Assembly (NCBI GenBank): GCA_003225075.1
Contig: QIAP01000039.1
Coordinates: 62,001 to 126,000, forward strand
DNA from: Acidobacteriota bacterium
GTDB lineage: Bacteria > Acidobacteriota > Terriglobia > Terriglobales > Acidobacteriaceae
DNA: 64,000 bases
Direction: 5' to 3'
Positions 8,960 through 17,620 of this stretch are shown here, piece by piece; position 1 is the stretch's first letter, and every line of letters starts with the position of its first letter. The notes beneath the pieces are model-generated. The model was not told the DNA's origin, ran no database searches, and saw only the letters and a program-made list of their open reading frames with translations. The position numbers and the translations under genes were made by a program.

Positions 8960-9688
8960 CTAGGTAACGGGTTTTGAGAGCGTCGAATGCTCGTCGGCAG
9001 AGTAGGCTTGGGAGTCTTGGCGCACTTGCTGCAGGTGAGCTCGCATGGCTTCGCGCGCTTTTTCTGCATTCCGCTGTTCGATAGCTTCAAGAATGCGCTT
9101 GTGATGAAACTGCCCGCGCTCCGGGCCGCCATCAACCTTAAAGATCCGCATCCGCTGTTCGCGAAGAAGCCCCACAATTGAATCGATCAAAGAAAGAATG
9201 AGAGGATTTGCCGCCGCTTCCGCCAATGCCAGATGGAAGTCGAGATCTGCCTCGATATAGGCATCGGGATCCTGACGCGCACGATCCATTACGGCGACTG
9301 CATCACGCATGGTGGTGACGTACTGTTCCTCAGCCCGGGTTGCGGCCAGAGCGGCAATCTCCGGCTCGAGAATCGCTCGAAGTTCGGCAAGGTGCGTGGA
9401 ACCGTCCGGCTGGCCGATTTTTATCATCAGGTCGAGCGACTGCCGGATGGCCTGTGATGTCCCATCGGTAACAAACGTCCCGCGCCCGGAATAGGCTTCG
9501 ACCAGCCCTTTTTCACGAAGCGCATTGACAGCCTCACGGACGGCGGTTCGGCTCACGCCAAATTGTTCGGCGAGTTCCCGTTCTGCGGGCAGTTGGTCGC
9601 CGGGCTTCAGAGCACCCTTGAGGATCGACTCCTCGATTTGCTGAACGATCTGCTCGTAAAGCCGCGACGCCTGGACTACCTTAAACAC
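8960..9688 (-). CDS. GntR family transcriptional regulator, FadR/FCD subfamily
   Basis: This 242-residue protein has an N-terminal winged helix (IEESILKGALKPGDQLPAERE, then FGVSRTAVREAVNALREKGLVE and GRGTFV), followed by an all-helical FCD ligand-binding domain (IEADLDFHLALAEAAANPLILSL; metal-binding histidines are expected in this region and at HHKRILEAI). Such regulators usually repress an operon for an organic-acid catabolic pathway and release DNA when they bind the acid. The start is GTG with GGGGA seven bases upstream. It lies inside the operon it probably controls, between the aldehyde dehydrogenase and the beta-hydroxyacid dehydrogenase. Candidate operator half-sites are in the divergent promoter region near 11237-11278. 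Confidence 0.93.
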   Translation of the reverse strand: MFKVVQASRLYEQIVQQIEESILKGALKPGDQLPAERELAEQFGVSRTAVREAVNALREKGLVEAYSGRGTFVTDGTSQAIRQSLDLMIKIGQPDGSTHLAELRAILEPEIAALAATRAEEQYVTTMRDAVAVMDRARQDPDAYIEADLDFHLALAEAAANPLILSLIDSIVGLLREQRMRIFKVDGGPERGQFHHKRILEAIEQRNAEKAREAMRAHLQQVRQDSQAYSADEHSTLSKPVT

Positions 9689-9739
9689 AAATTATTCCCC
9701 ATTAAGTTTCTTACATTGCGGTCTGGTGTCTCCTGGACG

Positions 9740-11140
9740 TCACGCTGCTTTCGAGGTGCGCAATCCTTCGGTAGCTTCTTGAATCCAGACCGTCTTCGTA
9801 TTGGTAAACTCACGGATTCCGTACGGCCCCAGTTCCCGGCCGTGACCGGACTGCTTCACACCGCCAAACGGCAGGCGCGGGTCGGAAGCGACCATTCGGT
9901 TGATGAACACCATTCCAGCTTCAATCTCGTTAATGAAGCGCTCCCGCTCACTCTCATCGTTGGTCCACGCACTCGCTCCCAGCCCAAAGCGGCTGTCGTT
10001 TGCGATCCGAATGGCGTCCTCTATATCTTTCGCTCGGAACAGACTGGCCACCGGGCCGAACAACTCTTCCCCGTAGGCCGGCGAATTTTTTGGAATGTCG
10101 GTTAACACCGTGGGAGCATAGAAGTTTCCCGGGCGATCCAGTCGCTTACCTCCGGTCAAAAGCCGCGCCCCCGCCTCGACAGACTTTCGAACATCCGCAT
10201 CCAGGCCGGCGAGAGCGTCTTCGGTCGAAAGTGGCCCCAGTTCCGTGTTTTCGTCGAGGGGATCGCCGACTCTGAGCGCCTCCATCTTACTTACGAACTT
10301 GCCTTCGAACTCATTTGCAATCTGCTCGGCAACGATGAATCGCTTAGCCGCGATGCAAGACTGCCCATTGTTTACGATCCGGGCTTTAACGGCGGTGGCC
10401 ACGGCCTCATCGAGATTTGCGCTTGGCATAACAATAAAAGCATCGCTGCCACCCAGTTCGAGCACCACTTTCTTAATCCTCTTTGCGGCCGCGGTTCCTA
10501 CCTTGATTCCTGCATCCTCACTTCCCGTAAGTGTTGCTGCGGCCACTCGTGGATCACCCAGAATTGCGTCCACCTTGTCGGAGCCGATGAGAAGTGTCTG
10601 GAAAGCCCCGTCCGGAAATCCTGCTCTGCGAAAAATATCTTCGATACTGAGCGCACATTGCGGGACGTTGGATGCGTGCTTCAAGAGCCCGACGTTACCG
10701 GCCATCAAAGCTGGAGCCGCGAAGCGGACGACTTGCCAGAACGGAAAATTCCACGGCATCACCGCCAGGATCGGTCCAAGCGGCTGGTAGTGGATGTAAC
10801 TCCGGCTCGCCGTCGTTTCGATAACTTCATCGGCGAGAAAACGCTCGGCATTTTCAGCATAGTACCGACATGCCCATGCGCATTTGACGGCCTCATCCAC
10901 ACCGGCGCGAAACGGCTTCCCCATTTCCATGGTCATCAATCGGCCGAGACTTTCTTTCTCTTTGTCCAGAATGTCGGCAGCCTTGATCATCATTCGCGCT
11001 CGTTCGGCGAATGGCACTTTTCGATATTTGGAAAAAACGTCGACTGCGCGCCGAAGTTTCTCCTCAATTTGCGAGTCCGACAACGGCTCGAATGATTTCA
11101 GGAGCAGCCCAGTGGCGGGGTTGATGGTCGCGATAGCCAT
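9740..11140 (-). CDS. NAD(P)-dependent aldehyde dehydrogenase, succinate-semialdehyde dehydrogenase-like
   Basis: A full-length 466-residue ALDH superfamily enzyme. The NAD-binding region (MPWNFPFWQ, ATLTGSEDAG) is present, the general-base glutamate is E228 in VVLELGGSDAF and the nucleophile is C262 in NNGQSCIAAKRF. The short length and the ELGGSDAFIVMPSANLD segment match the GabD2/Sad-type succinate-semialdehyde dehydrogenases, but related semialdehydes are possible. GGAGG lies 8 bases before the ATG. It is the first gene of the minus-strand catabolic run, 52 bases before the GntR gene, and is transcribed away from the TonB receptor across a shared promoter region. Confidence 0.93.
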   Translation of the reverse strand: MAIATINPATGLLLKSFEPLSDSQIEEKLRRAVDVFSKYRKVPFAERARMMIKAADILDKEKESLGRLMTMEMGKPFRAGVDEAVKCAWACRYYAENAERFLADEVIETTASRSYIHYQPLGPILAVMPWNFPFWQVVRFAAPALMAGNVGLLKHASNVPQCALSIEDIFRRAGFPDGAFQTLLIGSDKVDAILGDPRVAAATLTGSEDAGIKVGTAAAKRIKKVVLELGGSDAFIVMPSANLDEAVATAVKARIVNNGQSCIAAKRFIVAEQIANEFEGKFVSKMEALRVGDPLDENTELGPLSTEDALAGLDADVRKSVEAGARLLTGGKRLDRPGNFYAPTVLTDIPKNSPAYGEELFGPVASLFRAKDIEDAIRIANDSRFGLGASAWTNDESERERFINEIEAGMVFINRMVASDPRLPFGGVKQSGHGRELGPYGIREFTNTKTVWIQEATEGLRTSKAA

Positions 11141-11236
11141 AGATGTGCCCTCCGGAGTAGGGTATGAGGTCTTCGCAGGCGCTGTCGCCGGCGTTGGTCA
11201 GCTCAATCGCGGCAAGCGCTTACCGCCGCGGAGTAG

Positions 11237-11326
11237 TGGTCTGACACCTATACCATAACCTTGTCATCTGCTGTCAAGTCGCCTGTTAATAAATATCTTG
11301 ACAGCAAAACTCGTGGAGTGGTACAG
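11237..11326. promoter_or_regulatory. Divergent promoter/operator region between the dehydrogenase operon and the TonB receptor
   Basis: Two imperfect inverted repeats are visible: TGGTCTGACACCTATACCA at 11237-11255 (arms TGGT/ACCA) and CTTGTCATCTGCTGTCAAG at 11260-11278 (arms CTTGNCA/TGNCAAG). A plus-strand TTGACA lies at 11298-11303 with a weak -10 (GTACAG) after 17 bases. A minus-strand TTGACA at 11272-11277 is followed by TATAGG after about 19 bases. The repeats overlap the minus-strand promoter boxes, as expected for repression by the GntR/FCD protein encoded in the operon. The assignment of operator to regulator is inference from position. Confidence 0.4.
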
Positions 11327-11381
11327 CTGTCGGACCAGATTTTCGGGACTGCGCCCCAATATCTATCGGAGGACCCTTGTC

Positions 11382-14300
11382 ATGAATCCCCCAACTTTAA
11401 GCCTCTGGAACCATGTATGGCTGCGCGCCGTGGGAAAAACAATTCGGCTACTCGGTCCCATGTTTCTGATTTGCCTTCCCTTATCCGGGCAAACCCCTAC
11501 CGGACGTATCCTGGGAAATGTTCGAGACCAGACCGGTGCCGCTTTACGCGGGGCGACCGTGATCATCACCGCTGTCCAAAGAGGGGTCTCGCGAACTCTG
11601 ATTACAGATGACACGGGCGCGTACGTCGCTCCGGACTTGGATCCCGGTATTTATAAGGTGCGTGCCGAGGCTAAAGGTTTCAAAACTATTGAGCGCGTGA
11701 ACATCGAATTGGAAGTCGCCAAGGACGCTCTCATCGACCTTGCATTGCCGCCTGGCGAGGCTTCCGAGACGATCACTGTCACCGAAGAGATACCTCTGTT
11801 AAATACCACCTCTTCCGTCCTGGGAGGAACGCTAAGCAACAAGGAGATCAATGACCTGCCCTTAAATGGCCGTAATTACGAGAACCTGCTTCAGCTTCGC
11901 CCGGGGGTGATGCGCTATCCAGGGGGTGGATTCTCTACCACCAGTACCAACGGTCTGCGTGCGGAAGACAATGCCTACATCATTGACGGTCTGTTCAACA
12001 GTGAACCGTTCTCCGGACAGAGCATAATCAACGGGGCTGGGATCGCGGGAGATTCGGCGACCATCCTGCCCGTGGACTCTATTCAGGAATTCAATCTCCA
12101 GGAAAATCCTTCGGCGGAATATGGTTGGAAGCCTGGCGCCATCGTCAACGTCGGGCTGAAGTCGGGGACCAACAGTTTGCACGGCACCGCCTACGCTTTC
12201 GGGCGCGACACCCCGTTCGATGCGCGCAACTACTTCAACACAGTAGCCTCGGGGCCGAAGAATCCACGTGACTTGGAGCAGTTCGGCGGTACAGCAGGCG
12301 GGCCCCTCATTAGAGGCAAGCTTTTCTTCTTCGGCGGATACGAGGGGCAACGGTACACGGTCGGCAACACGGGTCAGATTTCTACCCCAGCCACGGTAAC
12401 GCTGGGCGGCGACCCGGCGAACAGCCTCGTGGATGCCATCGCCGGCGTGCAGGCTCAACACCTGGTTGACCCGACTGTTAACGTGAGCGCAGTCAGCCTG
12501 CAGGTCGGCGGGTGCACATTGGGACCGCCTATCTCCTGCGACGGCAGTGGATTTCCCGCCAATAACGGCACCAACCCGGTGGATCCCACGGTGATTAACT
12601 TTGGTCTGCCCAACTCTGTCACCGTCGACAACGCGGTCGGTAAGATCGACGCCCACATCAACGACCGCCACTCCTTGAGTGGAATGTACTTCTTCGGTAA
12701 CAACTCGGGAACGGTGAGTGACGCAAGCCAACTGCAAACCAAGTGGCTAACACAAATTCACACGCGTGCTCAAGTCCTGGGGGCAAATTGGAGTTGGATC
12801 CCCGGTTCCCGCTGGGTAAATGAAGCCCGGTTCGGTTACAACCGTCTTTACCAGCCCACGTTTACCGCCGATCACAACAAACTTGCGTCCACCTACGGCC
12901 TCAATACAGGCGTGACTAATCCCCTGTATGGGGGATTGCCCCGGATCAATATTTTCCCTTTTTATATCTTCCCCCAGGAATTGGGTGGTTTTAACTGGCC
13001 CAAGGTGCAAGGGCCCGACACAAGGTTTCAATTTGTGGACCACATCTCGTATACCCGCGGCAAGCACGCTTTCAAGTTTGGCGGAGAGATCCATCGTGAC
13101 AGCTTCAACGGCGGCGCATACGGCGGCGCCAGAGGCAGAATCAAATTCGGATTTGCCAACGACGCCTTTGCCGGCGCCACGTCGTTGGAAGACTTCTTCG
13201 CCGGCGTCCCGACCTCGGGTAGTCAACTGGTGGGCGATCCTACGCGCCACATGCACAATTGGGGATACGCCGGCTTTGTGCAGGATGACTGGCGCGCCAC
13301 CAGAAATTTGACCGTAAACCTTGGCCTGCGGTACGAACTCAATACCGTTGTGAAAGAGGAACGCAATCTGTTGGGTAACTTCGATCCGACGGCCGGGCTG
13401 CAGCAGGTTGGCAAGCAGATCGGTGCGCCCTACCACGGCGATCACACGAATTTCGCTCCGCGCTTGGGCTTTGCCTGGGATCCGACGGGTAGCGGGAATA
13501 CTGTGATCCGAGGAGGTGGAGGCATTATTTACGAGACGCTCAACTGGGAATCATTCCTTGCATTGAACAACTCGCTAGGCATCAGCACCATTCCCACAGG
13601 AGCCATCATCGATGCCAGTGGGAACACGGCAGGCGGATCAATCGCAGTCGGCACCATCGGGTTCCAAGGCAGCGACCCTACCGCCGGCGGTCTCAACTGG
13701 GACCCCGCCATTACAGGCGTGTCCGGGACCGTCTTTCCCACTACTCCGCTTAATTGCTTTGCGAATCCTTGCACAATTTTGGGAATGGATCCCAATCTCA
13801 AGACTCCATATGTGTGGAACTGGACTTTGAACCTCCAGCACGCCCTCAGCAATAACTTGTCGCTGGAGGTCGCTTATGTCGGCGACCATGGTGCGAGGTT
13901 AGCCGGCATCCATGACATCAATCAACCCCCGACGGGAGCGGGATGGACACCAGCGGTCATTGCAACCTGCCTGAGCTCCGCCTTCACTAACTGTGCGGCA
14001 GATGGCGGCGCCGAGCAGACAGCGCGACCATTCAACGCGACGTTCCCTTTCCTCGCCCAGATCTACCAGATGGGGAACATCTACCGGTCGAACTATAACG
14101 GGCTGCAGGCGACGCTAACAGGACGCAACTATCATGGTCTGAGTTTCGTCGCTGGCTATACCTATTCTCATTCGCTGGACCAGGTCGGTGCTAACTGGGA
14201 TTTCGGTGCGGGATCAGGCATCCCGACGGACAGCACACATCCGCAGCGGGAATATGCCAGCAGCGATTTCGACATGCGTCAACGCTTCACCCTTTCACTT

Positions 14301-14972
14301 ACCTACCTCATCCCTGGTAAAAAGGGTCTTGGCCAGGTGCTGGAAGGCTGGCAGCTCAATTCCATCGTCAGCCTGTATGGTGCCCAGCCCTTTGGCGCAA
14401 TGGATGCCGGCACCGATGTCAGCGGGACCGGCGAGGTCATTTCTGATCGCTGGGACTTCTTCGGAAATCCTAAAGACTTCAAGTCGGCGGCAGTCGGAAT
14501 TCCATTCTTCCCTGGAACCCTCGATCCCACCAGCCCCAGCAATGCAAATTGTGGAACGAGAGCGCTGGCCCTGGACGGCGGAACTCGCGGCTTAGCGAGC
14601 GATGCGCTAGCGCTGTTTGGTTGCTACGCCAATGGCAACTCGGTCATGATTCCACCGCCACTCGGGAGTTTCGGTACTATGGGCCGCAATATCTTCCGCG
14701 ACACGGGTTTCCGCAACTGGGATCTCTCAGTCGCCAAGAACTGGAAGTTCGGGGAACGATTCGGCGCGCAGTTCCGTGCCGAGTTCTTCAATGTTCTGAA
14801 CCATCCTAACTTTGCCAATCCTTTCGGGGGACAGAATGGCTGGGCCCATAACGATCCCTCGACCGGCTCATTCGGGTGTGCCTGCGCCACGCCCGACGTA
14901 GCGGCCTCCAACCCCGTGATCGGCTCGGGAGGCAGCCGGGCGATTCAGTTGGGTTTGAAACTCAGCTTCTAG
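11382..14972 (+). CDS. TonB-dependent receptor with carboxypeptidase-regulatory-like N-domain (Oar-like)
   Basis: A protein of about 1196 residues. After a signal peptide ending near LSGQ comes a carboxypeptidase D regulatory-like (CarboxypepD_reg) domain (GRILGNVRDQTGAALRGATV, GAYVAPDLDPGIYKV), then a plug domain (NDLPLNGRNYENLLQLRPGV, LRAEDNAYIIDGL) and a long outer-membrane beta barrel. The last strand ends in the typical hydrophobic-Phe terminus (AIQLGLKLSF). These giant receptors are expanded in acidobacteria and take up bulky carbon substrates. ATG 11382 is chosen because CGGAGG lies about 8 bases upstream and the signal peptide starts there. The gene is divergent from the dehydrogenase operon and followed by two hydrolases on the same strand, suggesting import of an ester- or amide-type substrate that is then hydrolysed and oxidised. 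Confidence 0.93.
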   Translation: MNPPTLSLWNHVWLRAVGKTIRLLGPMFLICLPLSGQTPTGRILGNVRDQTGAALRGATVIITAVQRGVSRTLITDDTGAYVAPDLDPGIYKVRAEAKGFKTIERVNIELEVAKDALIDLALPPGEASETITVTEEIPLLNTTSSVLGGTLSNKEINDLPLNGRNYENLLQLRPGVMRYPGGGFSTTSTNGLRAEDNAYIIDGLFNSEPFSGQSIINGAGIAGDSATILPVDSIQEFNLQENPSAEYGWKPGAIVNVGLKSGTNSLHGTAYAFGRDTPFDARNYFNTVASGPKNPRDLEQFGGTAGGPLIRGKLFFFGGYEGQRYTVGNTGQISTPATVTLGGDPANSLVDAIAGVQAQHLVDPTVNVSAVSLQVGGCTLGPPISCDGSGFPANNGTNPVDPTVINFGLPNSVTVDNAVGKIDAHINDRHSLSGMYFFGNNSGTVSDASQLQTKWLTQIHTRAQVLGANWSWIPGSRWVNEARFGYNRLYQPTFTADHNKLASTYGLNTGVTNPLYGGLPRINIFPFYIFPQELGGFNWPKVQGPDTRFQFVDHISYTRGKHAFKFGGEIHRDSFNGGAYGGARGRIKFGFANDAFAGATSLEDFFAGVPTSGSQLVGDPTRHMHNWGYAGFVQDDWRATRNLTVNLGLRYELNTVVKEERNLLGNFDPTAGLQQVGKQIGAPYHGDHTNFAPRLGFAWDPTGSGNTVIRGGGGIIYETLNWESFLALNNSLGISTIPTGAIIDASGNTAGGSIAVGTIGFQGSDPTAGGLNWDPAITGVSGTVFPTTPLNCFANPCTILGMDPNLKTPYVWNWTLNLQHALSNNLSLEVAYVGDHGARLAGIHDINQPPTGAGWTPAVIATCLSSAFTNCAADGGAEQTARPFNATFPFLAQIYQMGNIYRSNYNGLQATLTGRNYHGLSFVAGYTYSHSLDQVGANWDFGAGSGIPTDSTHPQREYASSDFDMRQRFTLSLTYLIPGKKGLGQVLEGWQLNSIVSLYGAQPFGAMDAGTDVSGTGEVISDRWDFFGNPKDFKSAAVGIPFFPGTLDPTSPSNANCGTRALALDGGTRGLASDALALFGCYANGNSVMIPPPLGSFGTMGRNIFRDTGFRNWDLSVAKNWKFGERFGAQFRAEFFNVLNHPNFANPFGGQNGWAHNDPSTGSFGCACATPDVAASNPVIGSGGSRAIQLGLKLSF

Positions 14973-15049
14973 TCACTGCAAGGAGAAGCGAAGAAAGCTA
15001 CACAAGTTCCGTGGTATGGCATTGAACCAGGTTCCGAAGCAAGGTTTCG

Positions 15050-16123
15050 ATGAAGCCTGTCGTGCTGCTGCTGATAGTTGGCTTGATTGGTCTGCTTAAT
15101 ATGCTGGATCTGGTCCCTCGAATCGTTGCCACCGTGTGGGCGCCGTTCCCTTCCGGCAAATCACCAGCGCCCGAAACACCGGCTCACGGCTATGTGATCA
15201 CGAAACCCGTCAAAGGATCGGACATCCCGGCGGATTACACCTTCGTTCTGACGCAAGACGAGATCTACCTGCCGATCGCCGTCCGCAAGCCAAAAGGCCA
15301 CGGGCCGTTCCCTGTCATCACGATGGGCTGGGCTGAAGGCAAGCGGGGAATGCGGAAGGTTGAGGAACTGGTGGAGCGCCTGGCGCCGATGCAGGATCGC
15401 ATGATCGCGCGCGGATATGTCCTCGTGACTGTTAATTACCGCAATGAGATCCCGTACCTCTATGAGCAACTCCAGCAACTGGCGCAAAATCTCCCCGACA
15501 GCATCAGCGGAGAGAGGCGAACGCTGAAATCTCACCCAACTCTCGATCATGAGGACTTGATCGCAACCATGCGCTATCTAAAAAGCGTGCCCTATGTGGA
15601 TAAGAACGCCATTGGTGCAATGGGTGTGAGTCACAGCGGCGAGATGATCTTAAAGGCGGCCGCCGCGTATAACTTCGACGCCGGAGTATGCATCGAGCCT
15701 GCCGCCCACGAGTTCCTGAGCGTCAACACTGGCCCTACGGCACCGCGCATAGGGACCGAGATTCAGTACACCAATATGGAAGTCGCCCGAAAAAACGCTG
15801 ACAAGACGAAGGCAATGGAGCGCATCCAGCGAATGAATACTCCCATGCTGATTTTCGGCCGCGACACAGACCACCTGCAGGGCATCTTCAAGCTGACCAA
15901 TGAATGGATGCACGAAGCCGACAAGGATGTAACCTGGGTCAGCTTCGATCATCGGGTTCACGGCTACGTGTTTATCAACGCGCAGCCGGATGGCTCCTAT
16001 AAGCCGGACCCGATACAGGAAAAAACATTCGAGATCTTGATGTCATACTTCGACAAGCGTCTGAAGTCGAGAGTACGTCGGACGAATACAGTAGACGCCC
16101 GTAACCCTTCCGAGACCGAATGA
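15050..16123 (+). CDS. Exported alpha/beta hydrolase (dienelactone-hydrolase-like)
   Basis: 357 residues. An N-terminal hydrophobic segment (VVLLLIVGLIGLLNMLDLV) acts as signal peptide or anchor. The alpha/beta hydrolase core has the nucleophile elbow GAMGVSHSGEM (Ser at about 194), a candidate acid in IFGRDTDHLQG and the catalytic histidine near FDHRVHGY. A strand-turn MGWAEGKRGM could supply the oxyanion hole. Substrate is unknown; family members cleave esters, lactones or peptides. CAAGG lies 5 bases before the start. It follows the TonB receptor by 77 bases and precedes a second, different hydrolase, so the three probably act together in the periplasm. Confidence 0.85.
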   Translation: MKPVVLLLIVGLIGLLNMLDLVPRIVATVWAPFPSGKSPAPETPAHGYVITKPVKGSDIPADYTFVLTQDEIYLPIAVRKPKGHGPFPVITMGWAEGKRGMRKVEELVERLAPMQDRMIARGYVLVTVNYRNEIPYLYEQLQQLAQNLPDSISGERRTLKSHPTLDHEDLIATMRYLKSVPYVDKNAIGAMGVSHSGEMILKAAAAYNFDAGVCIEPAAHEFLSVNTGPTAPRIGTEIQYTNMEVARKNADKTKAMERIQRMNTPMLIFGRDTDHLQGIFKLTNEWMHEADKDVTWVSFDHRVHGYVFINAQPDGSYKPDPIQEKTFEILMSYFDKRLKSRVRRTNTVDARNPSETE

Positions 16124-16180
16124 GCGCCACTTCACGAAACACTTAATGCTGGATGATCGCGAACGAAGAGAGGGTTATTG

Positions 16181-17410
16181 ATGCAGGGCTTTCATAATCG
16201 CTTCGCTGTCGTAAACCTCATGTTTGTCTTAACCGTCATGACTACCGACACCGCGTTTCCCCAGGAGCGTCGCGAACGAACACTCGACGAGATAAAGACG
16301 GAAGCGATCCATCGTGCGGAAAACGGAATGTATCCGCTAATTGGGCTGGATCCCGCGGACGTTCGCGAGGCCTTTGCTTCGATCAAGACAACTGACAAAG
16401 ACGAATGGGCTGGCGCATTTATGGCAGTTGCCGACAAATACATGGCCGAAGGGAAAGCGCTTGAAGCCACAGATCCCACAAGAGCAAACGCTGACTATAT
16501 CCGCGCCTGGCGGCTCTATTCTTTCGGCCGTTGGCCAATACCAGCATCTCCGGGAAAACAACGTTCCTACGCCAAGGCGCTGGAAGCCTTTCGTGCTCAC
16601 GCGCGCTTCTGGGACCCACCGTTGGAGATCGTGCACATTCCCTTTGAGGGGAAAGAAATAATCGGATATTTGCGGCTGCCGAAGAATGTGCAGAGACCGG
16701 TGCCGCTGGTGATCGCGGTCAACGGGTTGGATAGCAGAAAGGAAGATCTGGCTGAAAGCTTCGGCGCAATCCTCCCCTACGGCATTGGATTTCTCGCGGT
16801 GGATGGGCCAGGCACAGGTCAAGCGCCGATTAAAGTAAGCGAAAACGCGGACCGGATGTTGTCACGCGTAATCGACTACGTTCAGACCAGGCCAGAAGTT
16901 GATAAGACTAAGCTCGCAGTTCATGGGGTGAGTTGGGGTGCCTACTGGGCTGCCAAGCTGGCCATTGTTGAGCGCGCGCGTCTGAGAGGAGCCAGTGCCC
17001 AGTCTCCACCAATTGATAAATTCTTCCAGAAAGAGTTTCTGATGAATTCGCTCTTGGGAAACCGCGAGTATCTATTCGATCAAGTGCCGGCTCTCATGAA
17101 CATCCTTGAGGGAGTTAAGTCCTTAGACGAAATGGCGGCCTTCCTGCCCAGGATGTCTCTCGTGCATCAAAACCTTCTAGGGAAGCCGACGGCTCCGATG
17201 CTCGTCATTGCTGGAGTTCTGGATACGCAGGTTCCAATATCTGACATCTATTTGCTTCTCGACAATGGTGACGTTCCCAAAGATGCGTGGATCAATCCCC
17301 AAGGCGGCCACCTTGGCAGGCAGGTTAAAGTCTGGCCCGATCCAGCCATCTTCAAGCAAGTCATTATTCCCTGGCTGGTGCGCACCATGGATGTCGCTGT
17401 TCGTCAATAA
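16181..17410 (+). CDS. Exported alpha/beta hydrolase, FrsA/DUF1100-like
   Basis: About 409 residues, with a short N-terminal hydrophobic stretch ending near AFPQ that looks like a signal peptide. A helical N-domain precedes the hydrolase core, as in the FrsA/2,6-dihydroxypseudooxynicotine hydrolase group. The core shows PLVIAVNGLDSRKED (oxyanion region), the nucleophile elbow VHGVSWGAYWAAK (Ser at about 251), an acid in VIAGVLDTQVP and the histidine in NPQGGHLG. Enzymes of this group cleave C-C or ester bonds in aromatic or small substrates. An AGAGAGGG precedes the start. A TTG one codon upstream is an alternative. It is not homologous in its N-domain to the preceding hydrolase, so this is not a simple duplication. 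Confidence 0.83.
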   Translation: MQGFHNRFAVVNLMFVLTVMTTDTAFPQERRERTLDEIKTEAIHRAENGMYPLIGLDPADVREAFASIKTTDKDEWAGAFMAVADKYMAEGKALEATDPTRANADYIRAWRLYSFGRWPIPASPGKQRSYAKALEAFRAHARFWDPPLEIVHIPFEGKEIIGYLRLPKNVQRPVPLVIAVNGLDSRKEDLAESFGAILPYGIGFLAVDGPGTGQAPIKVSENADRMLSRVIDYVQTRPEVDKTKLAVHGVSWGAYWAAKLAIVERARLRGASAQSPPIDKFFQKEFLMNSLLGNREYLFDQVPALMNILEGVKSLDEMAAFLPRMSLVHQNLLGKPTAPMLVIAGVLDTQVPISDIYLLLDNGDVPKDAWINPQGGHLGRQVKVWPDPAIFKQVIIPWLVRTMDVAVRQ

Positions 17411-17620
17411 GAGAGTTGACTCTAACCATGGACTCATTCCACGCCCGGAAAGCCCGGCGCGGGGACATTTCGGACGATTCCCTTCAAATCATTCGAACTT
17501 AGGCGCACTGGTCAGTAAAGAGTCTGCTAGCTTTGTGTTCGCTACGAGCTCCTCCGCTTTTGGGAGCCTGCGCTAGCTGGTAGACTCGCACCTTTACACT
17601 AGTCGTGTTGCGAGGCGCCT

